Assembly: GCA_026415505.1 (NCBI GenBank)
Contig: JAOAGY010000039.1
Span: 37,183 to 101,182, forward strand
DNA length: 64,000 nt
Direction of reading: 5' to 3'
DNA from: Chlorobiota bacterium
Lineage (GTDB): Bacteria; Bacteroidota; Ignavibacteria; Kapaibacteriales; NICIL-2
This document shows, one piece after another, positions 8,282-16,514 of the stretch. Within the stretch, counting starts at the first letter, position 1. Each line of letters begins with the position of its first letter. The notes beneath the pieces are model-generated. The model did no database searches and was not told where the DNA came from. It worked only from the letters and a program-made list of their open reading frames with translations. The translations under genes and the position numbers were made by a program.

Positions 8282-9444
8282 TGCTCCCGTCGCCCTACGA
8301 CCCATCGCGCGTTCTGACACTCGGCATCATCGGCGGCGGACAGCTCGCGAAGATGACCGCCATGGCAGCCTACCGGCTGGGTATGCGCGTTGCGATCATC
8401 GAGCATGCCAGCGACTCGCCGGCGGGCGTCATGACCAAGCTCGACTTTTCAGGCGGCTGGACCGATAGCAACGAACTGGAACGCTTCATCGCCGTCAGCG
8501 ACATCGTTACGCTCGAAAACGAATTCGTCGCGCCGGAACTCCTCGAACGCATCGCCGAGCGACGGCTTGTGCTGCCATCGCCGGCGACTGTCTCGCTGGT
8601 GCGCGACAAGCTCGTTCAAAAGCAGACGATGCGCGCTGCCGGCATTCCGACGCCGGCATTTGCTGCTGCCGATTCGCCGGAGGCGATCGTTGCCTTTGCC
8701 ACTGAGCACGGCTATCCGGTCGTCGTCAAAACACGCACGTTCGGCTACGATGGCTACGGCAACGCTTTTGTCCACTCCGAGCGCGATGCTGCCGCGGTGT
8801 GGGAGCGGTTCGCTGGCGGCGAGCATCCCCGCCAACTGATGGTCGAATCGTTGGTTCGCTTCCGCAAAGAACTCGCCACGATCGTCGCACGCAACAGGCG
8901 CGGAGAGTGTGTCGTCTATCCCTGCGTCGAAACGATCCAGGAGAACCACATCTGCCGAGCCGTACTTGCTCCTGCGCCGATCGAACGTGCAATTGCCGAG
9001 CGTGCCTGCCGCATTGCCCAACACGCTGTCGAGGCGATCGGCGGCGTCGGTGTGTTCGGCGTCGAAATGTTCCTGAGCGAGGACGGATCGGTGCTGTTCA
9101 ACGAAATCGCCCCGCGCCCGCACAACAGCGGACACTACACCATCGAAGCGTGCCAGACATCGCAGTTCGAAAACTGCGTGCGTGCAGTGTGCAATCTCCC
9201 GCTCGGTTCGCCCGAGATGATCGTCCCTGCAGCAGCGATGATCAACCTGCTCGGCGAACGCAGCGGCAGCGGCATTCCCGACAGTCCCATCGATGCGCTC
9301 CGACATGGGCAAGCGTGGTTGCATCTTTACGGCAAGAAAGACTCCCGGCGTGGTCGCAAAATGGGGCATATCACTGCCGTCGGTGCCAGCATCGAAGAAG
9401 CTCTCGCCAAAGCACGCGCTGCTGCCGAGGGATTCGTCTGGTAA
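8281..9444 (+). CDS. purK: 5-(carboxyamino)imidazole ribonucleotide synthase
   Basis: A 387-residue ATP-grasp enzyme that carboxylates AIR with bicarbonate and ATP to N5-CAIR in purine synthesis. The N-terminal dinucleotide-like loop is LGIIGGGQLAKM; the ATP-grasp core has VVKTRTFGYDGYGN and the metal-binding EIAPRPHNSGHYTIEA; the C-terminal PurK domain follows. Length is normal. The ATG at 8281 overlaps the stop of the barrel protein. No purE is adjacent; it should be elsewhere in the genome. Confidence 0.93.
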   Translation: MLPSPYDPSRVLTLGIIGGGQLAKMTAMAAYRLGMRVAIIEHASDSPAGVMTKLDFSGGWTDSNELERFIAVSDIVTLENEFVAPELLERIAERRLVLPSPATVSLVRDKLVQKQTMRAAGIPTPAFAAADSPEAIVAFATEHGYPVVVKTRTFGYDGYGNAFVHSERDAAAVWERFAGGEHPRQLMVESLVRFRKELATIVARNRRGECVVYPCVETIQENHICRAVLAPAPIERAIAERACRIAQHAVEAIGGVGVFGVEMFLSEDGSVLFNEIAPRPHNSGHYTIEACQTSQFENCVRAVCNLPLGSPEMIVPAAAMINLLGERSGSGIPDSPIDALRHGQAWLHLYGKKDSRRGRKMGHITAVGASIEEALAKARAAAEGFVW

Positions 9445-9534
9445 GCAGCATACCCAACTCACCTCAGAGGGCAGCATCGGTTCTGCCGGTCGTAATTTCG
9501 CGCCAGCCGATGTTCCACCATCGCAGTCGGTGAA

Positions 9535-10176
9535 ATGGCGCTCTACGTCTCGAACAAGGACGAAACCGTCCGCCTGTTCAAAAACCCCGTGCTCGAATAC
9601 TTCTCGCACATTCATCCGGCAACACCGGTGGTGGTGTACGTTCCCGTTGTGCTCTGGATGCTGTATCGCGCGGCGCAGTCGCTGGTGTGGTACGAGGTCG
9701 TCGCCATCGCAGCAGCCGGCGTCGTCGGTTGGACGCTGTTCGAGTACGTCTTCCATCGGTTCGTCTTCCATTACGAGCCGAAAAGCGAGCTGGGCAAAAA
9801 GCTCCACTTCCTGGTGCACGGCGTCCATCACGACTATCCGCGCGATCGCACACGACTGGTGATGCCGCTGCTGGTGAGCGTTCCGCTGGCGACATTGCTC
9901 TACGTGCTCTACGGTCTGGTGCTGCCGGCTGGCTGGCACGAAGGCTTTTTCGCCGGTTTCGTCGCCGGATACGTCGCCTACGATTCGATTCACTACATGA
10001 CGCACCACTGGCAAATGCGTGGACGCATCGGGCATTTTCTCAAAGCCTACCACATGAAGCACCACTACGTCGATCCCAAGTCCGCCTTCGGCGTGAGCAA
10101 TCCGCTGTGGGATTACATTTTCGGCACGACACCGAAACAGAAACGACCCATCGGGACAGCCAGCGATGCCAACTAA
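9535..10176 (+). CDS. Fatty acid hydroxylase / sterol desaturase family protein
   Basis: A 213-residue membrane protein with the di-iron histidine clusters of the fatty acid hydroxylase superfamily (PF04116): HRFVFH at 74-79, HGVHH at 95-99, HYMTHH at 153-158 and HMKHH at 173-177. Four hydrophobic segments surround them. The arrangement and size resemble the catalytic part of fatty acid 2-hydroxylases, so 2-hydroxylation of a lipid acyl chain is the likely reaction; the substrate is inferred. Hydroxy fatty acids are common in FCB lipids. The 3' end overlaps the peptidase gene by 11 bp. Confidence 0.75.
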   Translation: MALYVSNKDETVRLFKNPVLEYFSHIHPATPVVVYVPVVLWMLYRAAQSLVWYEVVAIAAAGVVGWTLFEYVFHRFVFHYEPKSELGKKLHFLVHGVHHDYPRDRTRLVMPLLVSVPLATLLYVLYGLVLPAGWHEGFFAGFVAGYVAYDSIHYMTHHWQMRGRIGHFLKAYHMKHHYVDPKSAFGVSNPLWDYIFGTTPKQKRPIGTASDAN

Positions 10177-11254
10177 TCCACAGCGCTGGCGACTCGACAG
10201 ACTTCGCGCGGTCATGCGGTCGGCAACGCTCGATGCGGCGTTGATCGTGCATCTGCCGACGGTACGGTATCTGACGCGCTTTTCCGGCTCGAACGGAACG
10301 CTGCTGGTGCTGCGCCGCAGCGTTCATTTTTTCACCGACGATCGCTACGCCGAGCAAGTCAAAACCGAGCTGGCACGGCTGCCGAACATGCGCGTCCATA
10401 TCACGCGCGACACCTTCGGAGAAATCGCCGTCGAGTGCATGCGTGCTGGCGCCGAGCGTCTGGGGATCGAAGAGCACGCGATGACGCTGAGCCAACACCG
10501 GCAGCTCCGCCAGTTGTTGCCGCAAGTCGCTACCGAGGCTCTTGGCTCGCTCGATGATCTTCGCATGGTAAAATTTCCCGATGAACTCGACGCGATGCGG
10601 CGGGCAGCGCGTATCGCCAGCAAGGTGTACCGCCAGATGCTCGAGTGGGTCCGTCCGGGCATGCGTGAGCGCGACGTCGCAGCCGAATTGTCGTATCGCG
10701 CGCGACTGGCTGGATCGGAGAGCGATGCGTTCGAAATCATCGTCGTCGCCGGCGAGCATGGCGCCTTCGTTCACGGTCGCGCTTCCGATCGTCGGTTGCG
10801 CAAAGGCGACGTGGTCACCGTGGACTTCGGCTGTCGCGTCGAGGGATTCCACAGCGATATGACGCGCACGTTCGTCATCGGCAAGCCGTCCGCAGAAGTG
10901 CAGCGTGCGTGGGATGCCGTGCAGACCGCACACGCGCGAGCGCTCGAGGTGCTCTGCGCCGGTGTTCGCGCTGCCGATGTGGACCGCGCTGCCCGCGAGG
11001 TGATCGAACGTGCCGGCTACGGCGAATTCTTCCGCCACTCGCTCGGACACGGGCTGGGAGTGGAAGTTCACGAACCACCGGCTCTGTCGTCGCGCAACAC
11101 CGACGGCATCGTTCCGGCTGACTGTGTCGTGACCGTCGAGCCGGGCATCTACATTCCCGGTCGCTTCGGGATGCGGCTGGAAGACGACGTGTACGTCGGC
11201 AGAGACGGCAACGAAATCCTCACGACTGCGCCGCGTCGGTTGGCGGTGATCTAA
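10166..11254 (+). CDS. M24 family Xaa-Pro aminopeptidase/dipeptidase
   Basis: A 362-residue cytoplasmic metallopeptidase cleaving N-terminal X-Pro bonds. An N-terminal creatinase-like domain (1-130) is followed by the pita-bread catalytic domain with all five dinuclear metal ligands: Asp220 (TVDFG), Asp231 (HSDMTRTF), His295 (SLGHGLG), Glu325 (TVEPGIY) and Glu339 (RLEDDVYV). The size fits PepQ/PepP-like proteins of FCB bacteria. It overlaps the hydroxylase gene by 11 bp and the convergent receptor gene by 4 bp at the stops. Confidence 0.88.
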   Translation: MPTNPQRWRLDRLRAVMRSATLDAALIVHLPTVRYLTRFSGSNGTLLVLRRSVHFFTDDRYAEQVKTELARLPNMRVHITRDTFGEIAVECMRAGAERLGIEEHAMTLSQHRQLRQLLPQVATEALGSLDDLRMVKFPDELDAMRRAARIASKVYRQMLEWVRPGMRERDVAAELSYRARLAGSESDAFEIIVVAGEHGAFVHGRASDRRLRKGDVVTVDFGCRVEGFHSDMTRTFVIGKPSAEVQRAWDAVQTAHARALEVLCAGVRAADVDRAAREVIERAGYGEFFRHSLGHGLGVEVHEPPALSSRNTDGIVPADCVVTVEPGIYIPGRFGMRLEDDVYVGRDGNEILTTAPRRLAVI

Positions 11255-14226
11255 GACCCCCGGAATGCCCGCAAAAAGTACGTCACGCTCAGCAGCGCAT
11301 ACCGACGGAGCACGACCGTTTGTGTGTCCTCGACGTATCCGCTGCCGATGTTCCGATTGATCGAGTTGTTGCGGTCGAGCAGATCGAAGACCGACAGCCG
11401 CACCTCGCCGCGCCCGTCGAGAAAGCGTTTGCCGATGCCGACGTTGAGCAGCGGTACCGCTACGTTGTAGCCTGCCGCCAGTCCGTTGGTCGCCACGTAG
11501 TTGAACTCGACGTTGAACACCCACCCATCGAGCAGCGCCGAGGAATCGCTGGTGATGTAGGTCGCCCGCCCCAAAAGCGTCGTCGTCGTGAAGCGTTGAT
11601 CGAGCTGACGCTGGAGCGTGTTCTGCACGGTGTTCCACGCAACGCGTCCGCTGACGGTGAAATCGAGGTTCTCGCTGATGTTGCTCGTCAGGCTCACGCC
11701 CGGAGTGACGGTGAACGAGTTGGCGATGTTCTCGGCGCCGTTGATCAGACTCGGATCGCGCGAGTAGCTCAGACCGAGCGAGCCGCTGGCATTGAGCTTG
11801 ACACCAAAAGGTGCGATCGGGCGACTGTAGAGCACAAAGCCCGTCGCGTTCCAATAGCCGTCGAGATTGGTCGGGCGTACGAGCTGCGTTCCGGCAGGCA
11901 GCACTTGCTGAATGCTGCCGCTGGCTACATCGAGCGTCACGGTCGTATCGCGCGTGGCGATTGTTGTGGCGTTCGCGATGCGTTGCTCGGTGAGACTCGT
12001 GCCGACCGAAACGAAAAACGACGACGCAGTCGCCAGTTCGAACGTACCGTAGGTGAGCCAGAGCGAATGAGTGTACTCCTGCGCCAAGCGTGCATTGCCG
12101 ATCGAAAGTTGGAGCGGGTTGGTGTTGTCGAGTGCTTCTTGCAGTTGCGACGGTGAGGGCAGGTTCGTCCGCGTCGAGTACCACGCGCGGAAAAAGCTCG
12201 TCATCGTCGGGCGTGTGGTGACCGACAGCGTAGGCAGCACGTTGTGGAAGTTCCGCCGAAGTGCGAAGGTGTCGGAGGTGGTCGTCGAGCCGATCGCGAT
12301 CGCGCTGTGCTGATCCACATCGAAGCCGAGCAGTTGATAATCGGCGCCCAACTCGACATTCCACACGCCGACTCCGCCCGGTTGCATCATGCGGCGCATA
12401 CCGCGCGGCGCGAAGCTGCCCATGATACCTTCCATCATGCGCGTGGCACTCGATGTGTCGGGCGAGCCGAGGATGAGTTTGTAGCGCACACCTGGACGAT
12501 GCTCCAACGCGGCGCTGGTCGTGTGCCAGGCAGCTTCGATGGCGTCGGTGCCGACCGGCTGCGTCCAGTCACGGTCGTATTGCGTCGTCGTGCTCGTGAC
12601 GGTGTAGCCGAGCTGCAGTTGGTGACGTTCGGCAAGCGGTTCGGTGTAGAGGAGATTCGCACTGAGCGTGCGTTGGCGACCGTTCTGCGGTTGCTGTGTC
12701 CGGATCGAATCGTCACGCTGCGAGCCGTTGTCGTAGTACTGGTTGAACGAGTTGGTCGTTGGCATGTTGTCGGATGTTTGCTCGTTCCACTGCAGGCGCG
12801 CCGAGAGCGTTCGTCCCTCGGTGGCAAATCGTCGGCGGTAGAGCAGCTCGGAATTGCTCGAAAATCCGCTGGCGTCGGTCGTCGTTTGTGTGGTCAGTCT
12901 GTTGAGCGGTCGGTCTTGCGAGAGCGTCGCTGTTTCCACCAGCGATGTTCTGTTGCTCGTTTGCCAGCTCAAGCGTGGCGAAAGGAGAATCGAGTTCATC
13001 GAATCGAGCGTAACATCGGCGCGAATGTTGATGCGGTGATTGAGATTGTCCGTCGTGGCGGTGCTGCGCTGCTGGTTGCGTTGACCGAGGCTGTCGCCGA
13101 GAAAGAACTGCCGATCGAGCGACTGATCGGCGTCGGTCGTCGAAGAGTTGACGAAATAGCTCGCCGTCAGATCGAGCCACGATCCGATTTCGTTGGAGTA
13201 GTTGAGTGCGGCAGCATGGCTGCGGGTGATTCCATCGCTCGGCGTCACCATGAAGTTGGTGATGAATCCCGGACCGTCGCCGCCGGGACGTCCCGACGAG
13301 CGCACGCTTTGACGCATTGCACCGAATGCGCTGCCCATCATGCGCATGAAGGGATTGCCGCCGCCGAACATGCCGACGATGTCTTCGATGGCGAAGTTCT
13401 GCTGGTTGATGTTGTTGCTCATCGCCAGCACCGAGACGCGTTGCTCGCCGCCCCAGTAGTTGACGTTCGCACCAGCAGTGTAGCGGCTGTTTTCACCGTA
13501 GCCGCCGTAGAGCTTGCCGAATTGCCCGTTGCGGCGGTCGGCACGCGTGACGAGATTGATCGTTTTGATGCGCTCGCCGTCGTCGAAGCGGGTGAACTGC
13601 GCTTGGTCGCTCATTTGGTCGTAAACCTGGACGCGCTCGATGATCTCTGCCGGCAGCGAGCGAAGCGTCGCCATGGGGTCCTGACCGAAAAACGGCTTGC
13701 CGTCAACGAGTACGCGCTGGACTGTTTGCCCTTGTGCGCGCACCTGTCCACCCTCGACTTCGACGCCGGGGAGTTTGGCGACAAGCTTGTCGGCATCGGC
13801 GTTGCGCTCGGTTTTGAATTGGCTGGCGTTGTATTCGAGCGTGTCGCCCTTGACCTCGATGCGCGGCGCCGATTCTTCGACGACGACGTCGCGGGCTTGG
13901 ACGCTCGACGGACGCAGCCGCACTGTGCCGAGTCGAATCGTATCCTGTCCACGCACACGCAGCGGGCGAGAAAGGCTGTCGTAGCCGATCGAACGAACGT
14001 GCAGGCGATAGAAACCTTCGGCGAGATGCAGCGCGAAGCCGCCGATTCGGTCGGTCACAGCGCCAGCAGCGATGCTGCCATCGGGACGATGCGCCGTCAC
14101 TGTCGCACCGATGATCGGCGAGCCATTGCTGCTATCGGCGACCGTGCCGACGACGACTTGTGCCGACGCTGCGAGCGAAACGACCACGAACACGAGTGCG
14201 GTGCGCACAATCGAGCCAAAAGACAT
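11251..14226 (-). CDS. TonB-dependent receptor-like outer-membrane protein
   Basis: A 991-residue protein. A signal peptide (MSFGSIVRTALVFVVVSLAA) precedes a carboxypeptidase-regulatory-like beta sandwich (about 24-105, GTVADSSNGSPIIGATV), then a plug-like domain (about 130-230, VLVDGKPFFGQDPMATLRSL) and a large barrel (OMP_b-brl type). The build is that of FCB TonB-linked receptors lacking a clear SusC motif. The ligand is unknown and no SusD partner is present. The start at 14226 places the signal peptide first; the frame extends upstream but is not protein-like. It is divergent from trxA across a 156-bp gap. Confidence 0.75.
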   Translation of the reverse strand: MSFGSIVRTALVFVVVSLAASAQVVVGTVADSSNGSPIIGATVTAHRPDGSIAAGAVTDRIGGFALHLAEGFYRLHVRSIGYDSLSRPLRVRGQDTIRLGTVRLRPSSVQARDVVVEESAPRIEVKGDTLEYNASQFKTERNADADKLVAKLPGVEVEGGQVRAQGQTVQRVLVDGKPFFGQDPMATLRSLPAEIIERVQVYDQMSDQAQFTRFDDGERIKTINLVTRADRRNGQFGKLYGGYGENSRYTAGANVNYWGGEQRVSVLAMSNNINQQNFAIEDIVGMFGGGNPFMRMMGSAFGAMRQSVRSSGRPGGDGPGFITNFMVTPSDGITRSHAAALNYSNEIGSWLDLTASYFVNSSTTDADQSLDRQFFLGDSLGQRNQQRSTATTDNLNHRINIRADVTLDSMNSILLSPRLSWQTSNRTSLVETATLSQDRPLNRLTTQTTTDASGFSSNSELLYRRRFATEGRTLSARLQWNEQTSDNMPTTNSFNQYYDNGSQRDDSIRTQQPQNGRQRTLSANLLYTEPLAERHQLQLGYTVTSTTTQYDRDWTQPVGTDAIEAAWHTTSAALEHRPGVRYKLILGSPDTSSATRMMEGIMGSFAPRGMRRMMQPGGVGVWNVELGADYQLLGFDVDQHSAIAIGSTTTSDTFALRRNFHNVLPTLSVTTRPTMTSFFRAWYSTRTNLPSPSQLQEALDNTNPLQLSIGNARLAQEYTHSLWLTYGTFELATASSFFVSVGTSLTEQRIANATTIATRDTTVTLDVASGSIQQVLPAGTQLVRPTNLDGYWNATGFVLYSRPIAPFGVKLNASGSLGLSYSRDPSLINGAENIANSFTVTPGVSLTSNISENLDFTVSGRVAWNTVQNTLQRQLDQRFTTTTLLGRATYITSDSSALLDGWVFNVEFNYVATNGLAAGYNVAVPLLNVGIGKRFLDGRGEVRLSVFDLLDRNNSINRNIGSGYVEDTQTVVLRRYALLSVTYFLRAFRGS

Positions 14227-14382
14227 AGACCACTGGGTGCAGGTGAAACAGTTGCCGTGGTGCCATTGGACGACGGCTGGGCTAAAAACGTTGAACGCAG
14301 GCGATTGTTTCACCGAACTGCGTGCACGCACACGGCGCAGCATTCGTCTTTGTCGCCAGTGTCACAACTTTCGAGTACAACC

Positions 14383-14712
14383 ATGCCATCGCTTGCCGAA
14401 ATGATCGCCGGTCCGAAGCCGGTGCTCGTCGATTTTTCCGCCGAGTGGTGCGGTCCGTGCCGTATGCTCCAACCCGAACTCAAGACGCTCGCCAAGATGA
14501 TGCGCGATCGGCTCACGATTGTGACAGTGGACGTGGACAACCCCAAGAACCAGACGTTTGCCCAGTCGCAGGGTGTGCGGAGTGTGCCGACGTTGGTGCT
14601 TTTCCATCGTGGCGCGCCGGTATGGCGTTCGTCTGGATACCGATCGGCGGAACAGTTAGCACGGGAGATTGAACCACTGCTGGAGCCAGTCGGCGCTGAC
14701 GCTCAGCAATAG
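14383..14712 (+). CDS. trxA: Thioredoxin
   Basis: A 109-residue thioredoxin: a cytoplasmic dithiol carrier reducing disulfides. The active site WCGPC is at 22-26 and the cis-Pro loop is VRSVPTLVLF. Length and fold order are standard, with no signal peptide. It is divergent from the receptor gene and convergent with the glycosyltransferase-like gene, which it overlaps by 10 bp. The ATG at 14383 is the only start that fits the family. Confidence 0.93.
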   Translation: MPSLAEMIAGPKPVLVDFSAEWCGPCRMLQPELKTLAKMMRDRLTIVTVDVDNPKNQTFAQSQGVRSVPTLVLFHRGAPVWRSSGYRSAEQLAREIEPLLEPVGADAQQ

Positions 14713-15545
14713 TCGCGCTCGATTGTCGCCGCAACGGACGCCCAATCCACACCGGGTGCCAGTGCCGTGCTTTCCAGATGCGTCGCCATCGAGGGAAGCG
14801 GCACCCACAGCGTGTAACGCTTGCCGAAGAGAATCTCTCGCCAGCCGTAGAACCAGGCTTTCGCGACGATAGCGGCTTCGAGCCGGCTGTGGAATGCTGC
14901 GCGGGCGGCACCGAGCGGCGATCGCACCGTGCGTTTGGTCAGTGCCAGCCACATGCTCGCGTCGAAATTCCCTCGCCGGTAGGTGCGAAAAATTCTGGCT
15001 GTGCGGTGGAGGATCGAGCGTCGCGCAAGAAACGTCAAACACGTCGAACCGGCGCTGCGCCAGTGGTAGCCGCTGTGAAAGCAAATCTCGTAGCGACCGC
15101 GATGCAGGGGAAGCGTGTAGTAGTCGGGGTAATCGTAGGGCGCCACAAAATGCACATCCGGCGCCGACGTCGCGAAATCCACCAACGCGCCGAACGTGCC
15201 CGGACGGTAGAGGTAGTCGTCCTCGGCGAAATAGACCAACTCGGCGCGCGCTTGCTCGAGCAACAGTTGCAGTTGGAGCAGAAACGTGCCAGCATTGCCG
15301 ATCCGATCGAGCCGAAGCACGCGTGTATGCTCGGCGGGAAAGTAGCGCAGAACGAGCGCCTCGTAGTCGTCGGGACAGCCGTCGAGCAAGGCGAACATTT
15401 GCACGCGGAGATCGTCGCCGAGCGCTGCCCGCAGCGAACGAAGCCCCAATTCGACCAAGCGGAATTTGTCGTCCGGGTACAATGCCGGTCGCTTGGAAAT
15501 GCCCGGATACACCCGGTAGGCAATCGCAAGATCGTAGGTCGTCAT
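14703..15545 (-). CDS. Putative GT-A-like glycosyltransferase
   Basis: A 280-residue cytoplasmic protein without membrane segments. The N-terminal half resembles a GT-A nucleotide-sugar fold: an opening beta strand (YDLAIAYRVYP), a stretch with LLDGCPDDYEALV, and YFAEDDYLY, which may serve as the DxD-like metal site. The C-terminal half (SGYHWRSAGSTCLTF, then RGNFDASMWLAL) resembles acceptor regions of such enzymes. Donor and acceptor are unknown. It overlaps trxA by 10 bp at the 3' end and lies 17 bp downstream of menA on the same strand. Confidence 0.5.
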   Translation of the reverse strand: MTTYDLAIAYRVYPGISKRPALYPDDKFRLVELGLRSLRAALGDDLRVQMFALLDGCPDDYEALVLRYFPAEHTRVLRLDRIGNAGTFLLQLQLLLEQARAELVYFAEDDYLYRPGTFGALVDFATSAPDVHFVAPYDYPDYYTLPLHRGRYEICFHSGYHWRSAGSTCLTFLARRSILHRTARIFRTYRRGNFDASMWLALTKRTVRSPLGAARAAFHSRLEAAIVAKAWFYGWREILFGKRYTLWVPLPSMATHLESTALAPGVDWASVAATIERDYC

Positions 15546-15562
15546 GACTCACAGGAAAACGG

Positions 15563-16429
15563 TCACACCAGAATCGCGACGATGAGCACGCTGCTATAGG
15601 CAGCAGCAGCCAATGTCGTTCGTGCCAGCAAACGGTTGTACGCTCGCCCTTCCGCTCGCGGTAGCTCCATGGCGACCGACCACGCGATGGGCAACGTCAC
15701 GAGCGTGCTGCTGATGGCGGGATGTTCGATGCTTTGGAATGCTGCGACAAGGTACGGCACTGCCAGCAATGCTTGCACCAGGCGCGTCGCGTTGCGACGT
15801 CCGATGCGCACTGCGAGCGTTCGTTTGCCGGCACGTCGGTCGAGCGGAATATCGCGCAGGTTGTTGATGCCGAGCACCGCTGCTGCCAATGCACCGAATG
15901 CAATACCGCTGGCGAGCGGCTCGGCAGCGACCGTCGAACGCTCGATCGCATACGCCCCGAGCGACGGCACCGGACCGAAAAAAACCAACGCGACCGCTTC
16001 TCCCAGCCCGATGTACGCCAGCGGTCGCCAGCCGCTCGTGTAGAGCCACGCCAGCGCCAGTGCCGACACTCCCACGACGAGCAGCCACCAGCCGACACGC
16101 GCGACCAACACCAGTCCCAACGCCAGTATCACCGCGGAAAGAACGATCACCGCTCGGCGCATCGCACGCGGCGAAATCGCACCGGCTGCCACAGCACGCG
16201 GCGGACCGAGTCGCTCGGGCGTATCGGCGCCGCGCTCGTAATCGCCGAGTTCGTTGACGTAGTTCGCCAGAATTTGCAACAGCACTGCACAGACGAGCGT
16301 CAGCACTGCACGAGCGGGATCGAAACTGCCCTCGCCGGCTGCCCACGCGATACCGGCTGCTGTGGGAAAGGCGCTCAGCACGAGCGTTTTCGGTCTGGTT
16401 GCTGCAAGCCACCAGCGCACGCGCGTCAT
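15563..16429 (-). CDS. menA: 1,4-dihydroxy-2-naphthoate polyprenyltransferase
   Basis: A 288-residue UbiA-superfamily inner-membrane enzyme that attaches the prenyl tail in menaquinone synthesis. The first Asp-rich motif is NYVNELGDYERGAD and the second is NNLRDIPLDRRAGKRTLAVR; about eight or nine hydrophobic helices are present. The start at 16429 (MTRVRWWLAATRPKT) is preferred because the predicted promoter at 16465-16492 would make an ATG at 16456 almost leaderless; the longer form (297 aa) remains possible. It is divergent from the Omp85 gene. No other men gene is in the window. Confidence 0.85.
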   Translation of the reverse strand: MTRVRWWLAATRPKTLVLSAFPTAAGIAWAAGEGSFDPARAVLTLVCAVLLQILANYVNELGDYERGADTPERLGPPRAVAAGAISPRAMRRAVIVLSAVILALGLVLVARVGWWLLVVGVSALALAWLYTSGWRPLAYIGLGEAVALVFFGPVPSLGAYAIERSTVAAEPLASGIAFGALAAAVLGINNLRDIPLDRRAGKRTLAVRIGRRNATRLVQALLAVPYLVAAFQSIEHPAISSTLVTLPIAWSVAMELPRAEGRAYNRLLARTTLAAAAYSSVLIVAILV

Positions 16430-16455
16430 CGGAGATGTCGGTTCGGAGCGTGTCA

Positions 16456-16486
16456 TTGCGGTCGCGAAACTACGGGCGTAACTTTG
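16456..16486 (+). promoter_or_regulatory. Promoter of the Omp85 gene (TTG-N20-TAACTTTG)
   Basis: TTG at 16456-16458, a 20-bp spacer and TAACTTTG at 16479-16486 match the FCB primary-sigma consensus exactly. The element ends 28 bp before the ATG at 16515. It interleaves with the divergent menA promoter. Confidence 0.6.
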
Positions 16487-16492
16487 CAGCAA
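16465..16492 (-). promoter_or_regulatory. Candidate menA promoter (TTG-N17-TAGTTTCG)
   Basis: On the minus strand, TTG at 16492-16490, a 17-bp spacer and TAGTTTCG at 16472-16465 (7 of 8 matches). Its predicted transcript start near 16459 supports the menA start at 16429. Confidence 0.4.
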
Positions 16493-16514
16493 GGTCCCAC
16501 CGAATCGGTAGCCG

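Noticed and set aside
12244..14382. A long plus-strand frame opposite the receptor gene, continuous with thioredoxin
   Set aside because: Its composition is that of an antisense shadow of the receptor. The protein-like part starts only at the thioredoxin ATG at 14383.
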